This document shows, piece after piece, positions 37,030 to 48,035 of a DNA stretch of 64,000 nt (positions within the stretch are counted from its first letter, which is position 1; every line of letters starts with the position of its first letter). Under the pieces are notes generated by a model. That model was not told the origin of the DNA and made no database searches. It was given only the letters and a program-made list of their open reading frames with translations. A program made the position numbers and the translations under genes. The stretch is from Lepidostoma basale (taxonomy: Eukaryota; Arthropoda; Insecta; Trichoptera; Lepidostomatidae), in contig JAHDVF020000417.1 of the NCBI GenBank assembly GCA_022606425.2, positions 310,001-374,000 on the forward strand. Direction: 5' to 3'.

Positions 37030-37500
37030 GAATGAGGTGTCAGTCCAAATGACCTATGCGTCCTTTCAGGATCATATAGGTACATACCACATTGCTGATA
37101 TATGTATTTTATTTTAACATGTATGTATTATGTAAAATGTGTACAGTAATTGGGTTCTAAAGACCTGTTGTACACAATAAAATAATAAATAAAATAAATA
37201 CTCGTATTTTGCGTGGTTTCGCACACGAAATAGTGTAAGCAGACACGATGGAAGCTTCCGGATTGCTGACTTTGTTGGGACAATGTAAGTATTTGTCTTA
37301 AGAGGTAAACGAGCGATCCATTTAAGTTCCATTGCATAATGTGAAGGTGACTAGGACTCTACAATTGTATATTATATATATTCTATGGAATATAATATAA
37401 ACCAGATATTCATATATAATTACAAAGCTAATGATGTTACGCGTTCAAGATTATCAAAGATGATTCTCAATGATTATAAAATATATTTAATATCTTTAAT
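37030..37500. other. Intergenic AT-rich spacer
   Basis: No gene or known repeat; small ORFs at 37114-37337 show no motif. Confidence 0.5.
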
Positions 37501-37509
37501 TATTCCACT

Positions 37510-37870
37510 TAAAACAATCATCCGAACAGTAGTGACCTATGGGTGTGAGGCGTGGACAATGACAGCGAAATCCGCAGAGCGACTGGATACTTTAGAGAGA
37601 AGGGTGCTGCGCAGAATTCTGGGACCTGTGAATGACGATGAAGGCTGGAGAGTGCGGCATAATGACGAGCTGTACCATATTTACAAAGCTCCCAGTCTCT
37701 CCACACAGGTCAGACTGAATAGACTGTGATGGACCGGTCACATGCAGACGATGCAGTCATCGCGAACCCCAAACAGATTGCTGGAGTGGCACCCAGGTGG
37801 TAGAAGACCAATTGGATGACCAAAGCTGCAATGGGAGAATCAATTGGGGGATTGAATAAATTTGATATCC
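37510..37870 (+). mobile_element. LINE-F fragment
   Basis: KTIIRTVVTYGCEAWTMTAK, LERRVLRRILGPVNDDEGWR, HNDELYHIYKAPSL, then broken WTGHMQTM and GGRRPIG*PKLQWEN. Confidence 0.8.
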
Positions 37871-37879
37871 TCTTCTAAC

Positions 37880-38380
37880 AGATCGTAAGATCTACAATAA
37901 CGAATTAGATTTTTTTTTAGATGTAACCACTTCAATACCGTAAGGCCACTGGTGGCCGCTACGTAGGCGCACCATCAATACCGTAAGACCCACTTTGCAT
38001 TAAAAATGATTCCAGTAGGAATTTTAACAATATTTTTTTTGTGTGGCTAGCGACATCTATACACTATCTCTGCAAGAAAAAATAACCTTCTAACGTTGGT
38101 CGATCTCATTGAAAAATATTTTTTTAGGTCGAGCATTTATGGTGAAATTGATATAAAGGATCAAAAAGACATCACTTGAAAGGATTAAATTTCAAGTGAT
38201 AATATACAAGAATTGATACAACACACTTTGATTTTTTAATGTTTGCTTTCGATAAATATTTTTTTTATAAAAATGTAGAAATTATATTTATTTATGCTTG
38301 TGACAAACCTGAAAGAAAAATCAAATATACGAAATTTTGATAATGCAACTTGAAAATTTTAAAATTGATAAATTTATAGG
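37880..38380. other. Intergenic spacer
   Basis: AT-rich; ACCACTTCAATACCGTAAGGCC followed by CATCAATACCGTAAGACC is a short imperfect duplication. No gene. Confidence 0.45.
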
Positions 38381-38383
38381 TAA

Positions 38384-39345
38384 ACTAACTAACTAACTAA
38401 CCATCACGCCGTCTCCCAGAAGGGGTAGGCAGAAAGAATGGACTGCCACACTTTTCTTTCCTGACATATTTCTCTCGCTTCCTCGACATTCATACATCGT
38501 GCATGCACGCGCGTCGATTTCTCTGACACTTCACATGGCCGACATTCAATATTTGATTTATTTGATCGTGCCACGTTTTCCTCAGTCTTCCTCTATTTCT
38601 GATTCCATTTACATCGTCAACATATAATTTTTTACCATTCTTTCTTCATTCATTCTTTCCATATGTCTAAACCATCTTAATGATCCTTTCATTATTTTGT
38701 TCATAACACCATTATTCGCACCGCATTCACCTCTTATATTTTCATTCGACACTCTATCATACACAGAGCATCCACACATTCGTCTAAGGGATCTCATTTC
38801 TACTGCATTTATTCTACTTTCATCCTTCTTTTGCCAGTTCCATGTTTCGCTTCCATACATAAGGGTCGGTAGAAGAACACCATTGTGCACTGCCATTTTA
38901 GATTTTTTGAATAGGATTTTGTTTGCGATGACAACTTTAAGTGCACCATTCACTTTGTTGCCTGCCCCAACCCTTCTTTCAATATCCCTCTCCACTCGCC
39001 CATCTCTTGTAAACATACTACCTAAATACAATAACTCATTTCTTCTTTTTCAAAAATTAGCATTCATCATCAGATCATTTCGCATGCATACCTCATACAT
39101 ACAATTCACCAGGACTTGTAGTTCATGCTCGTTGTCTGCAAGTAGGACAGCGCCATCCGCATACAATAGACAGCTTACTGACACTCCGCTCATTTTGGCA
39201 CCTACATCCAACCCTTTCAGCTCTTTCATACACTTGTCCATATATAGATGAAATAACCGCGGGGACATTACGCAAGCCTGTTTGACACCTCTATTGATAT
39301 CAAACCAGGCTGTAAGATCTCCATTTACTCTGACACTAGCAGTGC
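38384..39345 (-). mobile_element. LINE-A1, longest copy
   Basis: (CTAA)n tail at 38384-38401, antisense C-terminus, VYLGSMFTRDGRVERDIERR, a deletion, MMNANF.., LLYADGAVLLADNEHELQVL and MSPRLFHLYMDKCMKELKGL (motif preceding the YADD), ending near 39345. Confidence 0.92.
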
Positions 39346-39456
39346 TTTATGTGTATAGCGACTTAATTGCCGTGATCAGTTTTGTACTTATTTCATATTT
39401 ATACTATTGTATATTACTAGTGTATATAAACTGCAACGAGTTGAAATTTCGTCACA

Positions 39457-39492
39457 TTTAATAATGCCTTAGAAGGGCGTAACATGTCATTC
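39457..39492 (+). ncRNA. Degenerate hammerhead-like hairpin, copy e
   Basis: TTTAATAATGCCTTAGAAGGG then CGTAACATGTCATTCCCATA. Same flanks as 11803-11850. Confidence 0.35.
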
Positions 39493-39539
39493 CCATAAAA
39501 TAAATTAAAACTTTTAGAAAACTGAAGTTTTCATTCGTA

Positions 39540-39895
39540 TTATTTATTTTAAAAAAATCGTTGAATAGTTGAATTGACGAAAATAATCTCCGTTGAATCG
39601 CGCGGTAAGAACGCGTCTTTAAACGTATTACACTTTTCCATTGTGAAACTTGATTTCCAGGTAATAAATTAACTTTAGAACGATAGAAAAGTAAGTACTA
39701 TTTGTATGGACATAAGAAATAACAGTTTTAATGAAGAGACATTTTTACTCGCGTGCTTCAAGTGTTGCGTTATGTTTTGTTATTGAAATTTGACTTTAGC
39801 TCGAATTACATGCTAAGACTTAAATTTGAGTAGGCTTTTTTATTTTATAAATATTATTGCATTGAATTTAAAAGAAAATGTTAGAAATTATTATG
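39540..39895. other. Intergenic spacer
   Basis: AT-rich; nothing recognised. A short LINE-A scrap (TTATGGAAGCGAAGCAC.., EMRSFRQICG) follows at 39895-39960. Confidence 0.5.
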
Positions 39896-39964
39896 GAAGC
39901 GAAGCACTGAACTGCAGTAGAAATGAGATCTTTTAGACAAATATGTGGAAAAACTGTATGATTT

Positions 39965-40480
39965 CATTTAATTTATTTTAATAAAAATTACAAACATAAC
40001 AGACATATAATTCCAGATCGTTTGCAATTACATTATAAGAATTTAAAAGAGAAGCATAAAAAATAAGCCTAAGAATTTGAAAGAATCATAACATTGATAT
40101 TGCATCCCTGAGGATATCACGAAATATGTCCACCTCCGAGGCGACCCGATTAAGCAATAAGATTGCCCTACCCACAGGCATAACCATTGGCAGGTTGGTT
40201 CTGCAGCGCGGCAAATAAAACAATCTGTGCAATCTTTGATGAAGGTAATTATCAGGAACAAATAGACCTACATCACTCAGGACATCCGAGTTTTGAATAC
40301 GGCCGCCAATCAGCTGAAAGAAGTGAACTCCCAAGTGAATGTTCCTCCTTCTTTCCAATGATTGGTAGCTTAGCATACCTAGCAAGAATTCAGTCGGAAA
40401 GAGCCACGGGTAATAACCACGCTCCCTGAAGTAAAGAAAGCGCAGAATTTTTCTGCACTAGCTCCACCATCAGAGAATAT
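39965..40480 (-). mobile_element. LINE-Y (CR1-like) 3' end
   Basis: Antisense MLGMLSYQSLERRRNIHLGV, HFFQLIGGRIQNSDVLSDVG, LFVPDNYLHQRLHRLFYLPR, TNLPMVMPVGRAILLLNRVA; preceded by KFCAFFTSGSVVITRGSFRL-type upstream residues. Confidence 0.83.
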
Positions 40481-40785
40481 CGGATTCCAGGCTGTGACCA
40501 AATGTGTGCTGTGACCATGCTAGGCGACCAGCTCTCACGGTGCTCGTTATAAGGGGCTGCTGGGTCATCATACGGATCTCTTGGTTGGTCCTATGCCTCC
40601 AAGTTCCCGCTGCAACACCGGGTCTGGGTCCCAGGATCAGCAACACGCTATTCCGTTCTCATATATACATCTCTAAGTTTATCTGCTTTCAAACAGCTAG
40701 CTAATAACGTCGAAAATGTTGCTGGAGGGGGCCTTGCTGGAAGAAGACCGAATTTACGACCAAGGCTACAATGGGAACACGTACT
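40481..40785. mobile_element. Unresolved LINE pieces, LINE-F at 40695-40785
   Basis: 40695-40785 plus: ANNVENVAGGGLAGRRPNLR PRLQWE, as in LINE-F. 40500-40690 looks like degraded coding sequence of unknown family. Confidence 0.45.
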
Positions 40786-40829
40786 TTTTTTCTTTTTTAC
40801 TTAACTTACGTTAACTACAATGGAAACAT

Positions 40830-41442
40830 ATACGAAAGTGGTTCTGTGATATGGAGTCCTCACGAGGCGAGATATTCCGTTATGCTGGAGAGGGTTCAAA
40901 AAAAAATTCTGAGGTATCTCTACATGAGGAAGTATGGTAGTTATCCGTGGCTCTATCCCACGGCATTTCTTTTAGGAATGCTCAGAACCAATTCTTTACA
41001 GCTTCGAAGAGATGGACATCTCATTACCCAATTTTTTAAATTAATCAGGAGATATTTGGAGAACTCGGCCGTGCTAGAGTGTGTTGGTCTTTTTGTCCCT
41101 GATAGATTTCAGTCGTCAGCGACAGCATATATTGTTTTACCTACCGGTTAGCAGAACCAATCTGCCTCTGGTGACACCGGTGGGAAGAGTAATTAATCTG
41201 CAGAACGCGGTTTCCTCGGAGATCGATGTCTTTCATATCAGTGAAAGTACGTTCAGGGGACAAAGACTTTAGAAAGTATCTTGTCTCCCCAATGTCGAAC
41301 CATCACTAATGCGTTCCTGGTATTATGTTGTATGTACCATATATAATATTTGACATGTACTCAATAGATGCCTTAAGCATTTATGCTGTTTGTTATGTCT
41401 TTTGAGTAAATAAACTGATTTGATTTGATTTGATTTTGATTT
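40830..41442 (+). mobile_element. LINE-X 3' end with (TGATT)n tail
   Basis: SGSVIWSPHEARYSVMLERV, YPTAFLLGMLRTNSLQLRRD, LITQFFKLIRRYLENSAVLE, one frameshift, SRTNLPLVTPVGRVINLQN, 3' UTR and TAAACTGATTTGATTTGATT tail. Best complete LINE-X end. Confidence 0.92.
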
Positions 41443-41565
41443 GAATGAAAATATAAGAATTGAATGCGGTGCGAATGATGGTGTTATGAACAAAATAATG
41501 AAAGGAACATTAAGATGGTTTGGAAACATGGAATGAATGAATGAAGAAAGGATAGTAAAGAAGGA
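41442..41565 (+). mobile_element. LINE-A1 fragment
   Basis: NENIRIECGANDGVMNKIMK to GNMEWMNEERIVKK; no tail. Confidence 0.8.
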
Positions 41566-41574
41566 ATTTGGGAT

Positions 41575-41792
41575 ACAAATAAGTTCTCATGGTGAAAAAA
41601 AATCCCGTATTATCGATTTCCCGGTTAATCCATCAGGGACAAAAAGACCAACACCCTCTAGCACGGCCGAGTTCTCGAAATATCCCCTGATTAATTTAAC
41701 TAAATGGGTTATGAGATACCCATCTCTTCGAAGCTGTATAGAATTGGTTCCGAGCATTCCTAAAAGAAATGCCGTGGGATAGAGCGGTGGGA
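41575..41792 (-). mobile_element. LINE-X fragment
   Basis: Antisense LYPTAFLLGMLGTNSIQLRR, DGYLITHLVKLIRGYFENSA and VLEGVGLFVPDGLTG. Confidence 0.85.
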
Positions 41793-41925
41793 TAGTGTCC
41801 AAACCATCTTATGATCTTTTTTTTTTCATACCACCATCATTTGCACCGCATTCACTTCTGATATTTTCATTCGACACTATCATACACAGAGTATCCGCAC
41901 ATTCGTCTAAGAGATCTCATTTTTA
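41793..41925 (-). mobile_element. LINE-A1 fragment
   Basis: Antisense from GHME/W to EMRSLRRMCGYSVYD. Confidence 0.82.
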
Positions 41926-41937
41926 AACTGTTAAATT

Positions 41938-41995
41938 AAATAACTCTGTTTCATCAACCTATGTTGACATCATCAGGTGTTACAATAATATATCA
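41938..41995 (-). ncRNA. Hammerhead-ribozyme-like motif 2
   Basis: Minus strand: ATTGTAACACCTGATGATG, six-pair stem GTCAAC/GTTGAT with loop ATAG, GAAA (complement at 41949-41952), stem III AC-AGA-GT and U as the cleavage base. One extra T after CTGATGA as in motifs 1 and 3. Confidence 0.5.
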
Positions 41996-41999
41996 AATG

Positions 42000-42190
42000 T
42001 CAAATTTTCGTGATTTTTCGAATCTTTATGTGTATTTGTTCCTGTGTCAATTTGAATAATTTCTTTGATTTAATTTTGAAGTTCTTGTTGAAATTGAGTT
42101 AGGTACCTAAATATTATAATTAAAAGAACGGTCAGTTACTATTTATAGGAGAACATATTAAAGGTGGAAAATATAATAATAATAATAAAA
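42000..42190. other. Spacer
   Basis: AT-rich with (ATA)n near 42168; nothing recognised. Confidence 0.4.
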
Positions 42191-42194
42191 TAAG

Positions 42195-42357
42195 GGAGAT
42201 GCCTATTGGTGGCGATGAGGTTCGCAACCCATCACACCGCGTCTCCCGCGGGGCGAAAAGAGAAGGATGGAGTGCCGCATCAGTAAAAGTGTGACAGTTC
42301 ATTCTTTCTGCCTACCCTTTCGGGGAGACGGCGTGATGGTTAGTTAGTTAGTTATAA
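42195..42357 (+). mobile_element. LINE-A4 3' end
   Basis: GGAGATGCCTATTGGTGGCG ... AAGTGTGACAGTTCATTC, AYPFGETA, tail GGTTAGTTAGTTA. Confidence 0.82.
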
Positions 42358-42549
42358 TAAAACAGTAATTAGAAGGAACAATTGCACATAGTATAAAGTC
42401 AAAAACGATGAAACATAATAAATTTAAAAGGATAAACAATAACAGGAAGTACATAGATTACATTAATAGGAAAGGTGACAAAAGTTGAAGGTAGCATTAT
42501 CATTTTTTAGCTAGATTGTACAGGGGAAAAGTTTTTAATGTACTATATA
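42358..42549. repeat. Unclassified repeat R, left part
   Basis: Ends GGAAAAGTTTTTAATGTACT then ATATA. The same sequence continues at 43178-43225 and occurs uninterrupted at 53028-53102. Confidence 0.6.
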
Positions 42550-43177
42550 TCATCATCCTAAGCTCGACAGCCCTGGGTGGGCCTTGGCTGAATCCAGGAG
42601 CTTCCTCCATTCTTGTCTGTTTGATGCCCTTATTCTCCAATTTCTCACTTGCAACACCGATGCATCCGTGTTGACACTGTCCATCCATCGCATTTTGGGC
42701 CTTCCTGGTCTTCTACGTCCCTGTGGTACTGAGAGCGTGAGGCGTTTTGTAGGGTTGTCGTCGTCCATTCTGATTATGTGACCAGCCCATCTCAAGCGCC
42801 CTACTTTGATGGATCTGATCACATCGGGCTCTTTATAGATATCATATAGCTCTCGGTTATATCGACGACGCCAACCATTGTGGTCTCTCACTGGGCCACA
42901 TATTGTCCTAAGAACCCTTCTTTCAAATGCTGCGATGGACCTTTCAGTGTGTTTTGTCATCACCCAGGTTTCAGAGGCATATGTGAGGACTGGTTTGATC
43001 AGGGTCTTGTACAATAGTGTTTTTGTGGTTCTTCGCAGTAATTTGGATCTTAACTGTTTTTGGAGAGCGTAGTAACATCGGTTTACTGCCATTATCCTTC
43101 TGTCAATTTCTTCTCGGGTGTTATTATCGCTGGTAACTGTTGAGCCTAAGTATGTAAATGAATTAATTATTTCAAAG
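42550..43177 (-). mobile_element. LINE-F insertion, 11-bp TSD
   Basis: Antisense open frame of 179 codons: MAVNRCYYALQKQLRSKLLR, YKTLIKPVLTYASETWVMTK, VLRTICGPVRDHNGWRRRYN, AHPGLSSLG, stop, ATGATGAT end. TGTACTATATA flanks it (42539-42549 and 43178-43188). Most intact LINE-F. Confidence 0.94.
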
Positions 43178-43224
43178 TGTACTATATACTAATGGGGAAT
43201 AAGAAGGAATTTGGTTATTTATAA

Positions 43225-43487
43225 CATTTTGATCCCATTTCTGCTACATTTATTATACTTTCATCCATCTTTTGTCAGTTCCATGAATTGCTTCCATACA
43301 TAAGTTTCGGTACAAGAACACTACTGTGAACTGCCATTAATATGTTTTTGTTTGCGATGACTTTAAGTGCACCATTCGCTTTGTTGCCTGCCCCAACCCT
43401 TCTTTCAATATCTCTCTCCACTGTAAACATACTACCCAAATACACAAACTCATCTACTTGCTCCAGATTTTCACCATTCACGCTAAT
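43225..43487 (-). mobile_element. LINE-A1 fragment, host of LINE-J
   Basis: Antisense from LMYGSNSWN back to NGENLEQVDEFVYLGSMFT and the ISVN region, ending in ATTCACGCTAAT (43476-43487). Confidence 0.85.
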
Positions 43488-44035
43488 TGGACTTGGGACT
43501 TGGATCTTCTGGCTTACAGAGGTTCAGCTCATGTGGCTATTCCTCTTACGTCTGATGGGAACATTGTTGGAAGGTGATTTGGTGGGTTGTTAGTTTATTC
43601 GGGGGCATGATTTGTGTGGCCCGGAGTGTTCCTCTGAAGGAGAATCGATTTTGGGCGCTTGTGGCGGCTGGAAGTGTTTGGGTCGTAATTAGAGAGGTCT
43701 TTTATTGTGGGGTTGGGATGTGAAGGGAGTCCTTTGTAAAAACGTTCGGCAAGTTTCAGAATGAATTCATCTATCATCGGGATTCCCGATTCTAGGTGCA
43801 GTTGTGTAATCCTGGTCCATGAAGGCGCACCAAGCGATAAACGGATAGCCTTATTTTGCAGGATTTGGAGTTTTTGTATGTGACTCGAAGCTGCATAGCC
43901 CCAGATTGGGGCTGCATAAGTGAAGATCGGCCTTATAACCGTTTTGTATATCAGGAGTTTATTGTCGATGCTTAGTTTACTGTTTCTAGCTAATATTGGG
44001 TAGAGGGCTGAGATTGCTTTTGACGCGGCTTTGAC
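43488..44035 (-). mobile_element. LINE-J (jockey-like) insertion, 12-bp TSD
   Basis: Antisense open frame: NVKAASKAISALYPILARNS, IYKTVIRPIFTYAAPIWGYA, IQKLQILQNKAIRLSLGAPS, LHLESGIPMIDEFILKLAER, typical jockey C-terminus. ATTCACGCTAAT at 43476-43487 and 44036-44047. Confidence 0.9.
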
Positions 44036-44420
44036 ATTCACGCTAATGTTGCACGCCCTTTGTTACTTTTTCCAGGGAAATGACAAATAGATTTATAAAT
44101 GAGTTGTTTATATAAACAAAGTAAATTATAATTTATGGAAAAATTTAAATATTCCACAAATCGAGTGAGCGGGAAAGAACGCGGATTCGAAGTGTATTAG
44201 ACCACAAGTGACTCATTTTATTTATATGGTAATTATAAAGTAATCAATTAATTCACAGTGATATATCCCAGATGATAGTAATGTTTCTTAGTAGCGTGGA
44301 AAAATTTCGTTTCGTAATTCAAGCCAAGATTTGAAATGCTACGTAAAACGCGGCTAACCTAAAATCAGCGAAATGGATTTATTTAAAATACAATCGAACG
44401 CAGTTATAACGATTACTGAA
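44036..44420. other. LINE-A1 stub then spacer
   Basis: 44036-44053 continues the LINE-A copy (ATTCACGCTAATGTTGCA). The rest is AT-rich; nothing recognised. Confidence 0.5.
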
Positions 44421-44429
44421 ATAGAGATT

Positions 44430-44745
44430 TTTTTTCTTTTTGTTCTGTCACACCTCCGTGGTGCATAGGGCCTCAATGAACCTTTTCCAGCTGACTCTAT
44501 CGCATGCCTGATGCATAATATCATCCCAAGTGACTGCTGCTTTAACCTCGCCTGCAGGGCTCTTCTCCAGGTTGCTTTAGGTCTGACTCGCTTTCTTTTT
44601 CCCCCCATAGGGGACCAGTCTAGTGCGCCCTGAGCGATGCAGGCTGGGTTCCGTCTCATTTGTGACCGTTCCACTGCCATTTGCGTCTAGCAACTTGTTC
44701 TCCAATTGGCTTTTCGCCTGCCCGACCGAAGGACGCGGTAGTAAG
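44430..44745 (-). mobile_element. LINE-D 3' end
   Basis: Antisense GEKPIGEQVARRKWQW.. , MRRNPACIAQGALDWSPMGG, RRALQARLKQQS and EALCTTEV; tail AAAAAGAAAAAAA. Confidence 0.86.
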
Positions 44746-44877
44746 ACCAGGGTAAAACCAATATGGATAATTTATCTGTAATATCCGAAAATTTTGGTAA
44801 TTATATTCACAAATGACTTAAAATACAAGTCATCATAATAATAATAATAATAATCTATTTATACTGCTGGTAGACTG
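44746..44877. repeat. AT-rich spacer with (ATA)n microsatellite
   Basis: CATAATAATAATAATAATAAT at 44833. Confidence 0.6.
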
Positions 44878-45072
44878 GTACGTTCATCTTCAAAGAATGG
44901 ACACCACCAGACTCCCCTATATTGCACTACATAATCAGCCTCATGGGACTCGTCTTCGTGGAAGACCTCCTAAAAGATGGAAGGACAGCTGGGAGTCTAT
45001 CTCACAGGAGGAGCAACACTCTGGAGAATAGACTACATAGGTCTACAACAAGGAAGAAGAAGAAGAAGAAAT
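44878..45072 (+). mobile_element. LINE-C 3' end
   Basis: RMDTTRLPYIALHNQPHGTR (one frame shift), GRPPKRWKDSWESISQEEQH and AAGAAGAAGAAGAAGAA tail. Confidence 0.86.
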
Positions 45073-45221
45073 TTCTTGGTAGAATATAATTTTAAATAAT
45101 GGAAATAAAAATATAATTGATACGAAATTTCTTCCACAATACGCCATACTTTGTGTTGTTATGATGGTTTATTTCTTCAGTAATGATACATTTTTAAAAA
45201 TATTATAAAATTGTTGTTGTT

Positions 45222-45272
45222 TACATGATCTGACAGATCGGACTGTTTGTCCGAAACTTGTCTATATAACTT
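45222..45272 (+). ncRNA. Hammerhead-ribozyme-like motif 3
   Basis: CTGACAGA (one base longer than the CTGANGA core), hairpin GGAC/GTCC with loop TGTTT, GAAA (45253-45256), stem III AC-TT-GT and C at 45262. Followed by GTGTTGTATATACAAAGTGT (45287), also found after 48640. Confidence 0.42.
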
Positions 45273-45404
45273 TTTTTTTAATATAGGTGTTGTATATACA
45301 AAGTGTATATAGTAGTGTAAGAAAAGTGTATAAAGTAGTGTAGTAATGTTGTATATAGTAGTGTAAGAAAAATAGAAATACGAAATTTCTTTATTATTAT
45401 TTAT

Positions 45405-46095
45405 TTACCTGTTCGGTCTCCTTATTATGCGGCACATATCCAACGCATTGAAAGAGTCCAAAAAATGTTTATAAAAAACATTAATTTTAAAATGTTCAAA
45501 TCGTTCTCAGATTACCAATCTACCCTAATATTTCATTTCTTGGACTTTCTCGAAAATAGACGTACGCTCAATGATATGATGCTGCTTCACAAAATCATTC
45601 ACTACAAAATTGATAACTCTGAACTTCTTTGCAAATTGACACTCAATACCCCTACATCTCGCACACGACACACCGCAAGCCAAGTCTTCCATCTCCCTGT
45701 TTATCGCACTAACTACGCTCAAAGCGCGGCAATGTACAGGATTTGTGACAACTACAACAAGTATTTTGGAGACATTGATGTTTTCCACTTGAACAAACGA
45801 AACTTCAAAAAAGCGATCAGGAGCAACCTTTCGGCGTGGATGAGACCATAATGTTACATGATTTTATAATATGCTACTTTTATTTATATTTTTAATTTTG
45901 TTCTTATTTCTACTACTATTATTATGTGTAACTCCTAATCATTATGTTTGACCGTATTTTGCCTTAGCTTAAATTCAATTAACTGTATTTGTGGTAGCAT
46001 GTAATTGGCTCTATTTATTATTTTTCTTAATGTTTCTTAATTAATATATTGATTTCGCTGTATGCTGCCCTTACTGAATAAATAAATAAATAAAT
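45405..46095 (+). mobile_element. LINE-K (CR1/jockey-like) 3' end
   Basis: PVRSPYYAAHIQRIERVQKM, FLDFLENRRTLNDMMLLHKI, DNSELLCKLTLNTPTSRTRH, YAQSAAMYRICDNYNKYFGD, AIRSNLSAWMRP, stop, 230-bp 3' UTR and tail AATAAATAAATAAAT. Open frame of about 148 codons, recent. Confidence 0.88.
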
Positions 46096-46099
46096 TATA

Positions 46100-46606
46100 T
46101 ATAATAATAAGTGTGCTTCCACTTGTGTTTAACGTGATCATCAGAAGATGGCAGTCTATCCACTTTGCCCATGACGATGGGCTTTTCAAGGTTGTCAACT
46201 TTGGGCTGTGTGTCCAAAATATTTTATTGTTTTAACGTTTTTTTTAAAAAGTGATTTGTTATATTTTTTTATAATAAAATTCCATTTCGCGATCGCTGAG
46301 CCAGCCTGCAATTAGGCTGTCTAGTTTTAAGGGCGAGAAAAACATTTCCGCCACCCTGATATCGAGATTACGAGAGATCCGCAGTCTCTCGTCGGCTCTC
46401 AGCTCCAGCGGTCGTCCCGGAGCTAAACCAAGCTATCGGTAGCTCCAGCTAGCTGTCAGTTCAAATCGCGATCAACAACTCTAAATTCAGTTCGATACGT
46501 ATGTGATATTTGAGTGAAAATAAAATTAATTAAAATTTAAAACAACTTTATATATACAAAAAAATAGTAAGAATTGCAATATTGATTGAATAAATATTTT
46601 TTAAAT
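46100..46606. other. Intergenic spacer
   Basis: 46320-46460 is less AT-rich (CCGCCACCCTGATATCGAGA, CGGTCGTCCCGGAGCTAAAC) but has no conserved reading frame. Nothing assigned. Confidence 0.45.
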
Positions 46607-46886
46607 TTAATTGTTTAAGGTCTGGTAACTTAAACCGATTTTCATGTCTTTTTTGAAGGGCGTTTTTTTGTAGGAAAATAAAAGTGAATCGTTTTGGATT
46701 TTAGGATGTTTTTATTTACATACTAAAGATACAATTTTTATTTTATTTTTATTTTTAATAGTTTATTATTATTATTATTATTATTAATCCAAGTTGGCAC
46801 CTCGAAAAAAAAGCGCGTGTGTGGCCCGGGTGATTTTGGCTCTTGATGTTATCTGAAATCAAAAATTCTTGAAAATTCTTAATCTA

Positions 46887-47413
46887 TCAAAAAAAGCTAG
46901 AATGGCAGTGCACAATGGTGTTCTTCTACCGACCCTTGTGTATGGAAGCGAAGCATGGAACTGGCAAATAAGAAGGATGAAAGTAGAATAAATGCAGTAG
47001 AAATGAGATCTTTTAGAAGAATGTGTGCATACTCTGTGTATGATAGAGTGCCGAATGAAAATATGAGAAGTGAATGCGGTGCGAATGATCATGAACAAAA
47101 TAATGAAATGATCATTAAGATGGTTTGGACATATTGAAAGAATGAATGAAGAAAGAATGGTAAAAAAATATATATGTTAATGATGTAAATGGAACCAGAA
47201 ATAGAGGAAGACCGAGGAAAACGTGGCACGATCAAATAAATCAAATATTGAATGTTGGCCACGTGAGGAGTCAGAGAAATCGACGCGCGTGCATGACACG
47301 ATGTATGAATGTTGAGGAATCGAATTGATAAATATGTCAGGAAAGAAAAGTGTGGCAGTCCATTCTTTCTGCCTACCCCTTCGGGGAGACGGCGTGATGG
47401 TTAGTTAGTTAGT
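46887..47413 (+). mobile_element. LINE-A1 inserted in FB-2, 13-bp TSD
   Basis: 527-bp 5'-truncated copy from ARMAVHNGVLLPTLVYGSEA to AYPFGETA and GGTTAGTTAGTTAGT. AATTCTTAATCTA stands at 46874-46886 and 47414-47426. Confidence 0.95.
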
Positions 47414-47685
47414 AATTCTTAATCTAAAGACGTATCATTCTGGTCGGAACTACAGAAGTTAAATTTCATGGATAAATAACAAAATGGCGGACTTTGAAAA
47501 AAAAGTCAGCGAAGAAGGGGTTGTAAAATAAAAAGTTAGGGGTGGAAAAATGTCTCGGTAGTTCCGACGAGAATGACATGTCTTTAGATTAAGAATTTTT
47601 GATTTCAGATAACGTCAAGAGCCAAAATCACCCGGGCCACCCACGCGCTTTATTTCGAGGTGCCAACTTCGATAAATAATAAAAC

Positions 47686-48035
47686 TAACTAACTAACTAT
47701 CTAACCATCACGCCGTCTCCCCGAAAGGGTAGGCAGAAAGAATGGACTGTCACACTTTTACTGATGCGGCACTCCACTTCTCTTTTCGCTCCGCGGGAGA
47801 CGCGGTGTGATGGGTTGCGAACCTCATCGCCACCAATAGGCATCTCCCGTGTTTCTATTTGCGGTAATGACTTTGAGAGCACCATATATTTTGTTTCCAG
47901 CTCCAACCCTTCTTCCGATACCTTTCTCCATTTTTCCATCTCTTGTAAACATGCTTCCCAGGTAGACAAATTCGGTAACTTTCTCTAATTTCTCACCGTT
48001 CGCACTTATGTCACAATCTGTCATCAAATTGAAAT
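47686..48035 (-). mobile_element. LINE-A4 inserted in FB-2
   Basis: (CTAA)n tail, antisense AYPFGETA, A4-specific 3' part, then VYLGSMFTRDGKMEKGIGRR, VGAGNKIYGALKVITANRN and CDISANGEKLEKVTEF. Internally deleted between the two parts. Confidence 0.85.

Noticed and set aside
38697..39251. Long ORFs rich in FILLSSFFCQFHASLPYIRV recurring on many copies
   Set aside because: They are the antisense of the LINE-A C-terminus; the same shadow occurs at 11363, 15582, 19451, 29341, 52697 and elsewhere.
46320..46460. Less AT-rich block that might be a missing FAR exon
   Set aside because: No frame gives FAR motifs such as YTFTK on the minus strand and no suitable splice pair fits phase 2.
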